A stretch of 64,000 nt of DNA from assembly GCF_040183065.1 (NCBI RefSeq), contig NC_091133.1, positions 136,582,306 to 136,646,305 of the forward strand, read 5' to 3'. The position numbers and the translations under genes are program-made. Source of the stretch: Periplaneta americana. Its lineage: Eukaryota > Arthropoda > Insecta > Blattodea > Blattidae. The notes under the pieces are model-generated. The model was given only the letters and a program-made list of their open reading frames with translations. It did no database searches and was not told the origin of the DNA. This document shows, piece by piece, positions 21,226 through 34,171 of the stretch (position 1 is the first letter of the stretch; each line of letters starts with the position of its first letter).

Positions 21226-22660
21226 ACTAAAAGTATACAATACATAGCCAATCATATTATTAAATTTACAAACGATCATTCATCAGTTGAGCTATATGTA
21301 TAATACAGTCGTCATAGACTCCTCCTAGTTCTTTATTTGTAAGTATTGTTCCCAGCATTCCAAAGACCGGAACCTCCTGCGGATCTTTCTTAACTTCCGT
21401 GCCTAGCCTCTTCTTATATGCGGAGAGTTTACATCTCTTTCAGTAATTATATTTTAGCATCGTTTTGTCTGAGTCGCATAAAGTAGTAATGCCTCTTCTG
21501 TGTTCTTCTGTCTTTTTGACTAGGCTAGGTGTCTCTTTTCTCAGGTAAAAGCATTTATTGTCAAACCAATGCTTTCCCGTTCATCGCGACTGGATATGAA
21601 TAGGAATTTTTATCCCAATCACCGTACAATTTTAGAGTTATAGTTTACTAAGTACAAAAAAGCACGCTCATTAAGAAGTCCGTTCTCGTCTGAGATGCTT
21701 GGCTTGCATCCACGGCACAAACTCCTTTCTTAACTCTGTTATACTCGTAATTTGTAATTGCATACCAGTGCAGTCGATGAATCCTGACACATTAGCATGT
21801 GTAATCACACTGCTGTGAAATGCGGCGTGGCAGCTGTTCAGTGACAGATATTAGGCTAATCACATATTTACTTTAGCCAAATGAGCAGCACTAGTTTGCC
21901 AATCGCAAGCGTCCTGAGCTCGCATCCGTTTATTCAACACCTGTGCTTCTACCCAGAAATGCTTTTCTTTACTCGGACAAATTTCGTCCTTTCCCTGGCA
22001 TTGCACTGCTAAACGAATCAATCAGACGTCAGTATTTGGCTTTTTCCTTTAACATTTCATGACACTTCTGGAATAAAACTGAATGAAATAGCACTCTTCT
22101 GTCATAGACAAATTGCACTAAATCATAATATGTAGGAATTAATTTTACTTTTTGTTCATAGTAAGAAATATTATATCACAAGTTTATTCACAAGATGAAT
22201 ATTATGTGGATCTGTCGTGAAGGAATATTCCACAATTATGTTGCTTAGTTTTCTAAATACGGACAACGGTATCCATTACAAAAATAGTAGCCAATTAGCA
22301 TTTTATTTTTATAATTTTTAAGTACGTAGTAACGATGTTCACAGTATTCAAGTGTTGGCTATACATTAGGTTCATTCATGTCGTCTCCTTCCACCGACAA
22401 GCAGACAGAGAAAATGTTAATAAATAGATAAATTAATAAATAGTACTAAACAATAATCAACCAGTCAATACCAAATAAATTCAATCGCGAGGAACTGCAT
22501 GCATTTCTAATACCAAGTGATGATCCACAAAATTGCACAACTGAGTGGCAACAAGAAGGTAAAAGTTCCATTATACGAAATAAATCAAAATATTTATGCT
22601 AAATACTACAACGAATTTCGCAGATAATATGTAACATTAAATTTTTCACTAATACCATTA
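21226..22660. other. Unassigned AT-rich stretch
   Basis: No frame of note, tRNA-like box or inverted repeat was recognised over 1.4 kb. Confidence 0.35.
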
Positions 22661-22663
22661 ACA

Positions 22664-22949
22664 TTTTATTTATTTATTTAAATTTAAATATACAGAATAA
22701 AGAATATAATTACATACAAACAAGAGAAATAGAAATAAAATAATACAATCAATATAAAAAAGGAGATACAGTAGTATTAACAAAATTTGAGACCGAATGA
22801 GCAGCGCTCGTGTTCGGTCGCAGTTCAGATATAATATTAATAGGCCTATAAGAGAATATAAAATAAAATAAAATAGGAAATAAAATTAAAATTACAGTTA
22901 CAGAAATTATATAATACAATATTAATATAAGAGAAATATATATATATAA

Positions 22950-23006
<57 letters not shown>

Positions 23007-23106
23007 GTAAAATAAAATAGGAACTAAAATTTAAATTACAGCGGCAATGGAATTATATAATATAATATTAACACTAGAGAAGAATAATATCGCACGTGAA
23101 AAGTGC

Positions 23107-23108
<2 letters not shown>
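22664..23108 (-). mobile_element. Dispersed repeat (LINE 3'-end-like), copy 1
   Basis: This block is the reverse complement of 63173-63610. Shared landmarks include GACCGAATGAGCAGCGCTCG, AATAGGCCTATAAGAGAAT, an internal (AAT)n tract, and ATCGCACGTGAAAAGTGCGA. One end is a (TTTA)n-like tail at 22664, the other abuts (TA)n at 23109. The 3' tail places its sense strand on minus. There is no coding sequence. Confidence 0.78.

Positions 23109-23168
<60 letters not shown>
23109..23168. repeat. (TA)n microsatellite
   Basis: About 29 TA units in register with the end of the dispersed repeat. The other copy also ends at a TA tract. Confidence 0.97.
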
Positions 23169-23173
<5 letters not shown>

Positions 23174-23583
23174 TATTAAAACATGGGCATCGCAACGCTA
23201 TTGAAACGTTAAGCAATGGTAACCAGTCCTGCCTTACACTGAACTCCTAAGTACTCTTGCAATCCCTTACGTTAAGGAATGCATAAATATTAGGAAAATA
23301 TCTGAGAATATAAAAGAATAGTTTGCAAGTCGGACAAAACAATTCACCAAGCTCTAACCCAACATGATGGACATTCACATCCCGAGTGAGACTGGAAAGC
23401 AGACACTCCTGGTGATTCGAACAAGGAACAGAACATCATTGTCCAATAGCAGCACACCATCTGTCTGAAATTGATCACAATAATTGCTGACCCATGTTCA
23501 AGCCACGGAATATAAAAGAAACTGACTGCCTAGCAAACCTGGCCTAAACTTTTGAGACATTTGGAAAAGATTTTGGAAAAACG

Positions 23584-23634
<51 letters not shown>

Positions 23635-25461
23635 TTACTATGACCGTGATATCATATCGACAAACAATATAGGTAGACGGAAAGACAGTGAACAAAGAAT
23701 TCGTGGACATAGGTCTACTGTATAATTAGAATGGAGAGAAAAGAGTGGACGTAAATTATGTGGACAAAACGTGGGAATCGTAGGTACATACAGAACTCAG
23801 AATGTTCACATTAGGCCTCGAGGAGTGACCGTCTTACAGGAGCAATTCTGTACAGGCCTAGACCTGCCACAAGGAACTCATTGAAGATCTCTGCCATCAA
23901 TCTCTATGAGAACTGCCACGCACCAAAACTTTACATTTATATATAATAAAAGATAGCAGTCCTCTGATTGAAACCAAGTTCAACTTGCGTATTTAAATAA
24001 ACAACACCATCAGATACATGAAGTATGTTGCAGCACGTCATATCACGGCCCTCGTTAGGAATGTAACACGAGCCCAGCTGACTTAAATGAATGAAGTTCT
24101 GAGTGGTTATGTAAACAGGTCTTCCGGTGTGATGCAGCAGATACAACAGGTGGTCCCGTTTACACAACCAGCGCTGAAAGCAATCTGCTTACAAATGGTG
24201 GAGGTCAAGTTTAGATAGAGATAGATGTCTTTTCAACAAGATACTCTAGGAATTAATTATTGTAGTAAAAATCGGTAGATTCTTTAAACAGATTACTGGA
24301 AAGATAATAGAAGTAGTAAGTTGAATGTCTGCAATACATTGCGAGTATTTTTTAAGAACTCCCTTCACAATGGACTGTTCAACATTGTTCAAAGAATAAA
24401 TCTGACAATCCCGTTACAATCTATTAATGACTGATAATATTTTATTTTAATTTTAAGTACATATGTATTTCGTAAATGGGAAAATGATAATTAAAATGAC
24501 TTAAATGTACGAATATCCATTTTGCGTATCTTTCTGCAAAAGTCACATATATAGGCCTATAATCCAACTACTGTACTGTTCTCCAACCAGGAGATCAACC
24601 GTGAAAGGAATGTGCTTACTATTGCGTCATATATTGGAGCGAAGTAGATAGATAATATTATCGTTATAACGTCAGTTTAAAAACCATGCGCTCTCTTGCA
24701 TATGTATGGAGAGATTAAAAGACCAGGAGATTAACAGTGATCTAATTTTGTAACTAGGGTAGTATAAACATGTGTGTGTCAATGTTATGGTTTGTGCTGT
24801 GAGAGATAGCCAATAGAGATACGCGTACCCACGTGTGTGACCTTATGAAATCAACATTCATTCACAGCATTACCCCCTGCGTTTCATCCTGGAAAGACTT
24901 TCTCGTGGTTGGAGCACAGTATTTAAACCATAATGTGTACAAGAGCAGTGAACTTTTCGATCATACATAAAATATTCAATACTAAACAAAAGTTTACCTT
25001 TCATTTGGGACAGTAGCGAACAATTTAAACGATAAAAGTTAAAGAACATTTTAATAATATTGGCAACGCGATGAAGAACTGTATTTTTGCGAAATGCATG
25101 CAACAAATATCGAGGAAGTGCGTAGCTTCTTAATGCTGAACGTTTGAATGTGGCTCAATGTACTTCACAGGAACAGCCAGCCCCTGCACATCGCCACAGT
25201 TTGCTCAAGCATTACGACAGCAGTTAATTTATTCGTACCACTCTTACTGTCCCCTTCCTTGTACTTCATGCCATTTTAAATTATTTTGAAAAGTTATAAT
25301 AAACATTTGTCAACCTCTTCAGACTTACTGCACAAGTTGCCCCTAGCTTAACGAAAACGTGTTCCTGGGACTGTCGAAGTCCAAGTGACATGGTCAGAAC
25401 TGTAACGGTTGCTCAATAAAACATAAATTCTTAATTAACTATTTTATTAGCTGTGACTTAC
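23169..25461. other. Unassigned stretch with one (TTA)n tract
   Basis: A (TTA)n tract of about 15 units lies at 23586-23631. Frames at 23937-24167 and 24870-25106 (both minus) have no recognisable family. No gene is supported. Confidence 0.35.
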
Positions 25462-25701
25462 ATATCTGCAGTGCTCGGGAAAAGTGACTCAAGTCAGTTT
25501 CCACAAACCTTTTTTGATAATTGATTGACAACTTACGGAACATCTGTTCGCTTGGAAAAAAATACATAGGTATTCCTCCCATTACAATAATTCATACAGA
25601 AAAAAATCAAATCGACATAAACCAGTGTAAGTTGTCTATAAATTATCAAAAAAGGTTTGTGAAAACTGACTTGTGTCACTTTTCCCAAGCACTGCAGATA
25701 T
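25462..25701. mobile_element. 240 bp MITE with about 65 bp inverted arms
   Basis: The left end reads ATATCTGCAGTGCTCGGG. The right end, reverse-complemented, reads ATATCTGCAGTGCTTGGG. Pairing continues through AAAAGTGACTCAAGTCAGTT and AACCTTTTTTGATAATT with few mismatches. No coding sequence. A second copy at 54004-54937 is split by an insertion. The ends are palindrome-like, so the target duplication cannot be assigned. Confidence 0.85.
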
Positions 25702-25959
25702 AACATTACGAATTGTTACATTTGCTTGAAATGGCTACTAAGGTTGTCCAGGCATCTTTAAGCTGATCGCTCTCATTACAATACCGATGAATAATCCACA
25801 GGCATCCTAGGAAACGAATTTACAAACTCGGTCCTCGGTAACATTTGGTATGACATGACTGGACGCGGTACCAAACAGATTGGCATCGGAGCATTATTTG
25901 CATTTCTTGCAGACGGAGTTACCATTGTTCTTGGAGGACGTTCCTTTTCTTATTAGACA

Positions 25960-26360
25960 AGGCTTAAGGACTTTACTAATAGACGGTAATTATACACAGT
26001 ATTTAAAGGGTGTAAATGATATTTTGTTATTGAAGTGTCGTATCAGTGAAGTGTGTTGTGTAAGTGAAACGTGTTCCTGGCAGTGAAGCTTTATAGTTTA
26101 TAGTGGCAGTGCAAAGTATTTGAACAGTGAAATGTTTTTGAAGTGTTAGTGAAATCAGGATAGAATCAGTGAAATGTGTCGTAGTTCCAGTGCAGTGAGT
26201 GAGTTGTCAGCGAAATGAGTGTAATGTTGAAAGGTACTTGTGCAGATATGAACATATCATACTCGTGGGTTTTAGTGCGAACTTCGGTTTAAGATACAAA
26301 TTAGATTTACTTTAAAAGTTATTTTAAGTGACCGTGCTTCATTTAATTTAGGATGTTCCC

Positions 26361-26403
<43 letters not shown>

Positions 26404-26606
26404 GTTAGAATTAATTATTAGTATTATTATTAATTTTATTTTTATTAATTGTGTTTATTGTTGTCATTATTGAGTGTAATTAGTTACCACTGCCACCGGG
26501 TATATACCCATTGCAGTGTGAATACATACATACATACATACATACATACATACATACATACATACATACATACATACATACATACATACATACATACATA
26601 CATACA
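25960..26606 (+). mobile_element. LINE 3' UTR copy A, with two internal microsatellites
   Basis: It shares its order with 34172-34868 (+) and 57278-57895 (-): CTTAAGGACTTTACTAATAG, a long AGTGAA-rich block, (TTA)n at 26364-26403, ACTGCCACCGGGTATATACC, then (TACA)n at 26523-26606 as terminal tail. In the third copy this 3' UTR follows an RT C-terminus directly, which identifies the family. Here truncation lies just before the ORF stop. Confidence 0.85.
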
Positions 26607-26619
26607 AGGCATGCGGCTG

Positions 26620-27118
26620 CACTAAGATGGCGCACCTGCAAATCTCGGGAAGTGTGTGACTGAATTTTTGAATCAATATTTGAACATCATTGGATTGGCC
26701 GAGAAGGCACAGCGGATTGGCCCCCAAGGTCACCTGATTTGTTTTCATTGAATTACTTCATTGGGGACACAAGAAATAACTTGTGTATGCTGTTCGACCA
26801 AACAAGGGTCGAACACATGCGGAAAATAATGGAATGCGGTAAAAGCTTAAGGAACGATGGCGGCGGGCGTTGTAATGACAGCGACCAGAAGGAGTTCAAC
26901 GATGCTTCGACGACCATTATAGGTATCTAGAATTCTACAGCATCAAGTGTAACAATCAGACATTCCCTCAAAACAATGTTGTAATTAAATCACAATAAAT
27001 AATTAGTTCACATTTTGTGTTTTTTGAGTATCCGTTGCAGTTCGAATCCACATTGATTTGGACTTTTTACTCAAATTAATCCCACGAGCACGTGGGACAT
27101 ACTATTGCAAGACACCCT
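26620..27118 (+). pseudogene. Tc1/mariner-like transposase 3' remnant
   Basis: From 26633 one frame gives [18 protein letters not shown], like the second catalytic Asp region. After a one-base shift near 26690 another frame gives IGREGTADWPPRSPDLF, then SLNYFIGDTRNNLCM, the block carrying the third catalytic acid. The position usually Asp (DFF/DYF) reads Asn, so activity is lost. The block is followed by HMRKIMECGKSL and a 3' flank ending ACACCCTGCA near 27118, similar to a terminal repeat. It is about a third of a transposase. The superfamily call rests on the WPPRSPDL block. Confidence 0.7.
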
Positions 27119-28325
27119 GCATTTCAGATATATATATTTTTTTCAATAAAATTTTAAACTCCAATTTCAGCGTCTATGGTTTTTCGCACAATTTTCCCTT
27201 ATGCTGTTCTTTACTCAAGCCTTGAGTGTGATCATAGACTTTCGTCACCTCATTACGTGTACAGTAATAAGAAAGCATCGCATAATCACTTAGATTATTC
27301 ACAAAGTTGTATGAAATCCCCATTCTTGAAAGTGCAAATAGAGCGCGCTGGCATCAGTCAGGTGTTATGTAATTACGAGGCACACTCTATTATATGAGCG
27401 CTGAAAGCTGGCGGAGGCGTCTGAGACACTCGATGAAATATTCATAAAGCATAACCAACCACATTCGCAAGAGTGTCGACATCTTGTGCAGCTCAGCCCC
27501 TCGTCTCTTATTCGAGTATTACAGCCGCTGTAAAATATTAACATGGCATGCATCCTTCAGCTGCCCCGGGTAATTAATCAATCTTGCCCATCACTCAGCG
27601 CTGTCTATAATGTGCAGTAAAGAAATTATGTAATGGGTGTAGAAATAACCAATCCGGTGACTTTATTCCGCGTATCGCCGTGACAACCGTGAGAACACGA
27701 GCAAGTTACTCGTATCTCCAACCTACCGCTCATAACATAACACAACTTAAGTTCGGTGTAATTTCATTAAAAATTCGAATCAATCAGTCTAACCTTGCTA
27801 CAATAAATTTTTAGGTCACTAGTCAGGTAACACAAAATGTACAGTACGTTCGCTAAAGAGGGTTCGAGAATATTAAATTGCATTTCATACCCAAAGAGCG
27901 GCTTAGTTTAAAGTGACAGAAAGCAGAACTACGGATCAAAAATGGAATATTTTGAAGAAAATGCCACAACTAAATTATTGTGCAAATGGGGAAGATTAAT
28001 TTTGGGAAAACGTCACCAAGATGAAGTTAAGGGTGTAGGCCTACAATATTATCACTTCATGTTCAAAATAATGAAGAAAGCAAAATCCCGCAGAAAATAA
28101 TATGAAATAAAAGAAAATCCTATAATATTGCAAATAGGGCAAAAGCGAAATAAAATTCTCTGAAAGTGATACATATGGTGCATGTGATGTAGAACGTAAT
28201 ATCCACATTGCTTACAAATTATTACTAAGCATTTATACCATAACAATAGGAGAATGGATTCAAAAATAATAACGAAAAAAATGCAAATTTACGAACAAAA
28301 GAGAAATTAAATATCTTGTGTAGGA
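27119..28325. other. Unassigned stretch
   Basis: No gene recognised. Short frames only. Confidence 0.35.
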
Positions 28326-29148
28326 ATAGAGTGCAGAAGTTCAAATATCTTGGAGCAACAGTAACAAATATAAATGATACTCGGGAGGAAATTAGACACA
28401 GAATAAATATGGGAAATGCCTATTGTTATTCGGTTGAGAAGCTTCTATCATCCAGTCTGCTGTCAAAAAATTTGAAAGTTACAATTCATAAAACAGGTAT
28501 ATTACCGGTTGTTCTGTATGGTTGTGAAACTTGGGCTCTCACTTTGAGAGAGGAACATAGGTTAAGGGTGTTTGAGAATAAGGTATATTACCGGTTGTTC
28601 TGTATGGTTGTGAAACTTGGGCTTTCACTTTGAGAGAGGAACATAGGTTAAGGGTGTTTGAGAATAAGGTATATTACCGGTTGTTCTGTATGGTTGTGAA
28701 ACTTGGGCTCTCACTTTGAGAGAGGAACATAGGTTAAGGGTGTTTGAGAATAAGGTGCCTAGGAAAATATTTGGGGCTAAGAGGGATAAAGTTACAGGAG
28801 AATGGAGAAAGTTACACAACGCAGAACTGCACGCATTGTATTCTTCACCTGACATAATTAGGAACATTAAATCCAGACGTTTGAGATGGGCAGGGCATGT
28901 AGCACGTATGGGCGAATCCAGAAATGCATATAGAGTGTTAGTTGGGAGGCCGGAGGGAAAAAAGACCTTTGGGGAGGCCGAGACGTAGATGGGAAGATAA
29001 TATTAAAATGGATTTTAGGGAGGTGGGATATGATAATAGAAAATGGATTAATCTTGCTCAGGATAGGGACCAATGGCGGGCTTATGTGAGGGCGGAAATG
29101 AATCTCCGGGTTCCTTAAAAGCCAGTAAGTAAGTAAGGAATAGAGTTA
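28326..29148 (+). mobile_element. RTE-like LINE 3' segment with internal triplication
   Basis: The plus-strand copy starts in QKFKYLGATVTNINDTREE and continues YSVEKLLSSSLLSKNLKV, then VVLYGCETWALTLREEHRL. That region is present three times (28501-28758). Afterwards come VPRKIFGAKRDKVTGEWR, SPDIIRNIKSRR, GHVARMGES and a one-base insertion in the GGAAAAAAG run near 28958 that shifts the frame before GRPRRRW. The (TAAG)n tail ends at 29148. No catalytic residues remain. Confidence 0.88.
28501..28758 (+). repeat. Three exact-register 86 bp tandem copies
   Basis: Units start at 28501, 28587 and 28673, each with ATTACCGGTTGTTCTGTATG and GTTAAGGGTGTTTGAGAATA. They are nearly identical (CTCTCA/CTTTCA is one difference). 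86 is not divisible by 3, so each added unit shifts the reading frame. Confidence 0.95.
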
Positions 29149-30182
29149 ACCGGATGAGCAGAATCAGAACAGGCACAAACATAATGTATGAAGCTGCAGC
29201 TGATCAGATAAGTATCTGAGTGACTCTTAATTCATAGACCTACGTGAGGTTAACCTACAGAGTTATTTTCCTATATTTATTACCGTTTTTAACTATGAAA
29301 GAATGTATGCCAATATCACAACGAATGAACTCCGAGCTGCAATGAAATAAACAGGGATCTGAGAGTATGCAAGAGAGTACTCCAGCAGTTGCTTATGAAG
29401 ATAACTCAAGCTTAAAAGTTGATGTTGGTAACCGTTCTTACAAGATATACTTCACCAAGCAATGATTTAAGTTACATTAAAGATAGCCTATATTATATGT
29501 TCATATAATTAATAAACTGTGCCTGATAGCAAAATTCTGCCTTCAGGTTGGAATTTTCCATACTAAGGTCCTTTAGAAACACATTTTTACCTAACAAAAA
29601 TAACCCTTGTAAGAAATTGGGCTATACTTGAAAGAAATGAATAAGACATACATTTTACGAGGAAAATGAAATCATAAATTGGTATCAACATCTAAGAAGG
29701 ATTTTTGAAGCTAGTATTTCCAACAAAAATTCATATTCCTGGCCAACTGGAACTAAAAGCGTATCCGTGTATGATCTAGCCGGTGGAGTAAACAAGAATT
29801 GGAAAACTGTACAATGTCAACCAAAAGGAGAGATTTGGACACAGACGAGACATGGCAAAGCATTGCAGTAGCCAGTACAATGAAACGAGTTCCAATTAAA
29901 ATGTACAAAACTGCAGAGTGCCAACCAGCTTCATGATGGCCACAAATCGTTGGGCCTACTTCAGCGTCTCTGCAATACTGCACTCCCTGTTTTCAAACCG
30001 GACACCTATTACATTCAAGATTTCATCTTTAATAGGAAGATTCGTCTTTTATTTCTATTAATTTTATAGTTAACAAGTTTTAATACGCCGTTACATCAAA
30101 CTTTTTCATAATGGAACCCAAATTGCCGGAGACTGTCCAACGGTTGCTTATAAACTCGATCCGTTGTAAAATGCCAGCTATA
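29149..30182. other. Unassigned stretch
   Basis: No gene recognised. The minus frame 29753-29983 has no family resemblance. Confidence 0.35.
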
Positions 30183-30184
30183 TA

Positions 30185-31287
30185 CAGGGACATAATTTTA
30201 TTTTTACTTCAATTTTTATTGTACCTGAGTTTTTTAATGTACTTCACCCCCACCCCTTCTACTAATGAAGTTCAACCGTCCTCACCACAGATCCAAGACT
30301 GCATATACAGTCATAGTAGCCTTACGGTCATTGTAAACAGTACGTTCCAAAAATATGTTCGCGTTTTCCAGTGACGAAAGAGCTTTCAATATTGCATCAT
30401 TTTCGCACAGGTACTGTCGTCCATTTGCCTACGTCGTATCCCGGTTTCCCCCACCAGCTTTTATTCGCCAGCTAGTGGCTGGGCTGTCTTAGCTCCTTTC
30501 TCAGAATATTAATTTCTGTTAGGAATTGGACGTTTACGTAATATTATACAACTGTTTAAAATAACTTAAATAAAAGGGCCTTGTTAAGTAATTAACTGTC
30601 ACGTGATTTCCTCCCTTTCTACGACCCTATGATACAACCACTTGGACGGACAGTAGATAGTATGTCTGGGTAATTTTTATCTTTTCGGATCGGGCTGAAG
30701 TGAAGATTGAATTTACAGTACGTAAGGTACTCTTTTATAGAGTAGGTACAGAATTATTTCAACAAGAGTTACTAGTACGAAGAACGAAACTGGTAATTGG
30801 GGTTAGGTACAATAGTCTATTGGGTAGTGCGATATATGCACATTAGAACTGAAGCCTGTATCGAAATGAACGGCACCATTTTAAAAAATGTGTTTAAATA
30901 TCCATATTATGATTATTTTTCAATTTAACTTTATTCTCTATATTGTACGCTAATGTGCTGTAGGCAGTATAATATACACTGCATAATGAATACGTTCACA
31001 TGGACAGCTCAGTTCGTGAGTAAAAACACTATTTGTTAATACTGTACTGTATTTTGATTAAACAAAAACCTAATGAAAATGAACAAACTCAAAAGCGCAA
31101 TATTTCCTAGTTTACGTAAATGGATGAACTACTTTTCTTCCCTCCTATACCTAGTAAAGTGATTTGTTTATATATTACGCCAGTACCTTCGAGCTCCAGT
31201 CGTGGAAGAGGGTAGCAAACGGCGTTGATCCAGAGGTATAGACAAGTTAATATTAAAAATGCTAGTAAAAATAAAATGATGTCCCTG
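30185..31287. mobile_element. 1.1 kb TIR element, copy 1 (unassigned family)
   Basis: The left end is CAGGGACATAATTTTATTTT. The right end, reverse-complemented, is CAGGGACATCATTTTATTTT. Similarity continues through TTACT. TA is present just outside both ends (30183-30184 and 31288-31289). A second copy, about 1.09 kb, lies at 61159-62251 in the same orientation and is similar throughout. No transposase frame is present: the hydrophobic frames starting YRDIILFLL are translations of the terminal repeats. Tc1/mariner-type target choice is suggested by TA but not proven. Confidence 0.82.
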
Positions 31288-31289
31288 TA

Positions 31290-32511
31290 CATTAACATAT
31301 TCTGAGATTTATTTAAAATGCATTAAACTTATGCACTGTCTGGCATTTCTCGGCAATGACAACAGGTATATTCGTCAATTATGTGAAACATTCTTTTTTA
31401 CCATTGTTTATAGCTGTATTCAATATACAGTAATTTATTTTATTTTACCAGTTTACGTAACAAAGGACACTGTTGAAAAGAACTAGTGGAATGTCATACA
31501 ATAAGAACATTTCTCTCACGAGAAAATGAGCCGTAGACATGACACCAATGCAATTCAAAATTATATTACACTGACTCTCATCTGAATATCTAGTAATGAC
31601 GGTTAAAAGTGTGACCCATACGCATCGAAACAGTGAGGACTGTGAGCTACAAGGAAGCAAGAACAGAGCCACGAATGCTGTTCTATGATAGGAGGACGAG
31701 ATGGCAACTTTATGCACCACTTGGGACTTCCCAGGATTCGATCTAAGAACTTCGGCAGTCGTCACTGTGCAAACAGTGTGTAGGCATCAGTTTTTGTATA
31801 ATATGATTTTCGCATTTTGATAACAGGAACTGTCCTGCGAGCCGCTTTAATTGTCAGCCATTTACATTTATAACCCTTAAAACCTGCCAACAATTTAATG
31901 ATCGCGTCCGTGCATTGTGTGAGGCAGAAAGGTCGCCGCTCAACTGAAATGCCAGCAGATGGTTGTGCGGATCAATATGCACCACTCTGTGATAAAAAAC
32001 TGTAAACAACACTTCATATCGCAAACGAAGGAACGAAATATGGGACGTTGTGTTGCGTTATGTTACAGGTTTCCTGCAGCAGTAAGTATCGTAATATTGA
32101 ATAGATACGCAACACGTAATCATACCACAGAACGATAATATGAGAGTCGAGTGCCCTCAACACAAGTGGAGGCCTATTGATGCTGATCAAACTTGTGCTC
32201 ATGACTAATGCAGTACTTCTATAACGCTACATAATCTCATGTTATTTCTTCAGCGCAACAAAGGATACTCTGTGCAGAGGCTGTGGAGTTTTAACTTCTT
32301 TGCCTCCATTAGTAGCATTTTCAGGTATTTTCTAAAATAAAAGCGATGTCAAAATACTGAAAAGCAATTAGTTGCCAAGCAGACGCTGAAGTACGTTCTT
32401 CACACATTCACATCTTCAGTTATTTCATTCCATCAAAATGCGCGTCATAAGATCATCTAGCAGATTTTGACCTTGGTTTTAGGTTCATACACCACACAGT
32501 AGTAGAGTTAA
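31290..32511. other. Unassigned stretch with a weak SINE-like head
   Basis: Minus-strand sequence near 31725-31785 has a B-box-like TTAGATCGAATCCTGGG, so a very degenerate SINE is possible. The minus frame 31445-31765 (106 codons) crosses it and is not a recognised gene. Nothing else is visible. Confidence 0.35.
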
Positions 32512-33088
32512 GTAATAGTAATACGCGTTACAAGAGCGGTATATTGAAGTTTTCATGTCCGAGGAAAAGTCTGAAAAAGCGAAACATAGTTGAGCTTTTT
32601 TAATTTCCGAGAATTGAAAGAAAACATATCGCTCGTGTATCGTACATTATTTTGTGCGAAGATCGTTTATTACATACCTGAAAGAGCAATTTCTAATTAG
32701 TTGCAATGAAATCTCCATCTTGGTTTCTGTTCAATGACAGCAAATTTGCAAAACAAAAATATCTATCTTCAACATTGTTGCTTTAAAATGTCTTCTGTGT
32801 TTACTATACTCCAGCAGGCCGTGATATACGTCTGTCCTTTTTTCCCTCCAGTCTATAATGAGTCCGGAATCTTGTTGATTTTTTCACGGTTTCCTTAATG
32901 TTACTTGCATCAGAATGCACTAACTTTAGTGAAGTTGTAGAGTTTATTTAATTTTTGCAAATATTTAAAAACAATAATTAACAGTGCAATTTAGGTGAAA
33001 TTGCAGTGGTAAGTTTCCAATTTATAATTATTACTATATTGAACGTCTCTAAAAATAATGTTAAAAGCCTAAAGCAGTAAAATCAATT
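32512..33088 (+). repeat. Dispersed repeat R2, copy 1 (empty site)
   Basis: It is inverted relative to 46375-47227, with shared words such as CTCCAGCAGGCCGTGATATA, GAAATCTCCATCTTGGTTTC and GTTCAATATAGT (reverse). This copy lacks both the LINE insertion and an about 100 bp segment present in copy 2. No coding frame survives in either copy. The family is not recognised. Confidence 0.82.
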
Positions 33089-34171
33089 ATATAATTATAA
33101 TTTATTATAACTGTTCGTATTAATATTTCAGACCTTAAAATAAGAAAACTGAATAGACAACCAACTTCAGAACCCATGAACATGCTGGATGGAAGAAAAT
33201 AGACATCTCTTTAGGAAGAATTCCTACAAGTGTAGATATATAAAATATAATTACAAATAACTGGATTTGCCCCGCTCAAAATTCACGATGTAACTAGCAA
33301 TACGAATTAAAATGAAGGGCGTGTTTTTATATTGTGAACGAGCATGCTGCAGCAATTGAGGGTGATAATGTAACAAATTGAAGTTCATATATAAACAACA
33401 AAATGTATTACATAATTTACTTTAAATAAAAAACAAAGCATGTGTTAAATGAATTTGTTTGTATAACTGTCTTTTCAAATAGTCGGTACGTAGGTCCTTC
33501 CATTTTTTTAGATACAGTGTGATCTTAAATGTAGTTCTTAAGTAGTGCAGTATATTTCTCATCTAAAAAATTATTACTGCGAAGCTTGCCTTTGTGCTGC
33601 TGGATCAGGTGGTTGATCGAAATCTGGATCATCGCCGTCATTGTCATTGATCTCCACACTAATTAGAAATTACATGCTTTTGAAAAGTATTACAAAAAGT
33701 AACAAACAACATTTACAAATATTCGCTGCTAAGGTAGGGTAGCTCTAACATGGATCAGACATGGAAATTTTTCTTTTAAAATTCTGATGGATTTTTAATG
33801 ACCCGTCTTGTGGCTCAGATGTTCTATGTTCAAGGCAGGTGATACGAGCTATTCTTTCAATGGGTACCAAGAATCACGTTGAAATGGCAGCGTTGACAAT
33901 GAGTAGGGCTGCTGCTTCGTTGTGGTCGAGAATCATGACACTTCCTGGCCAATTGGCACTTGTTACCACCATACTGCAATTAACGGAATGGTTCCCATGT
34001 CATCTCATGTGCATCACTGTCCTATCAACCCCTCCACATACCAGCAACAGCATGGGACTTCGAGCTACTTCTCTGCACTGCATTCACAGCTACTCTGCAC
34101 ACCGCCAACAGCATGGCACTGCAACTCCATTTCCAAATCGATGTAAAGCTGTACTCATTTCTTGTCTTGCA
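33089..34171. other. Unassigned stretch with a short acidic frame
   Basis: On the minus strand from about 33657 to 33571 a short frame reads VEINDNDGDDPDFDQPPDPA and ends at TAA. It is preceded by CTAATTAG, which could be a splice acceptor. It may be a terminal exon or chance. The plus frames at 33839-34183 and 33922-34146 overlap in different phases and show no family resemblance. Confidence 0.3.

Noticed and set aside
26467..26748. Frame with repeated Tyr-Val-Cys-Met
   Set aside because: It is produced by the (TACA)n tail of a LINE 3' UTR.
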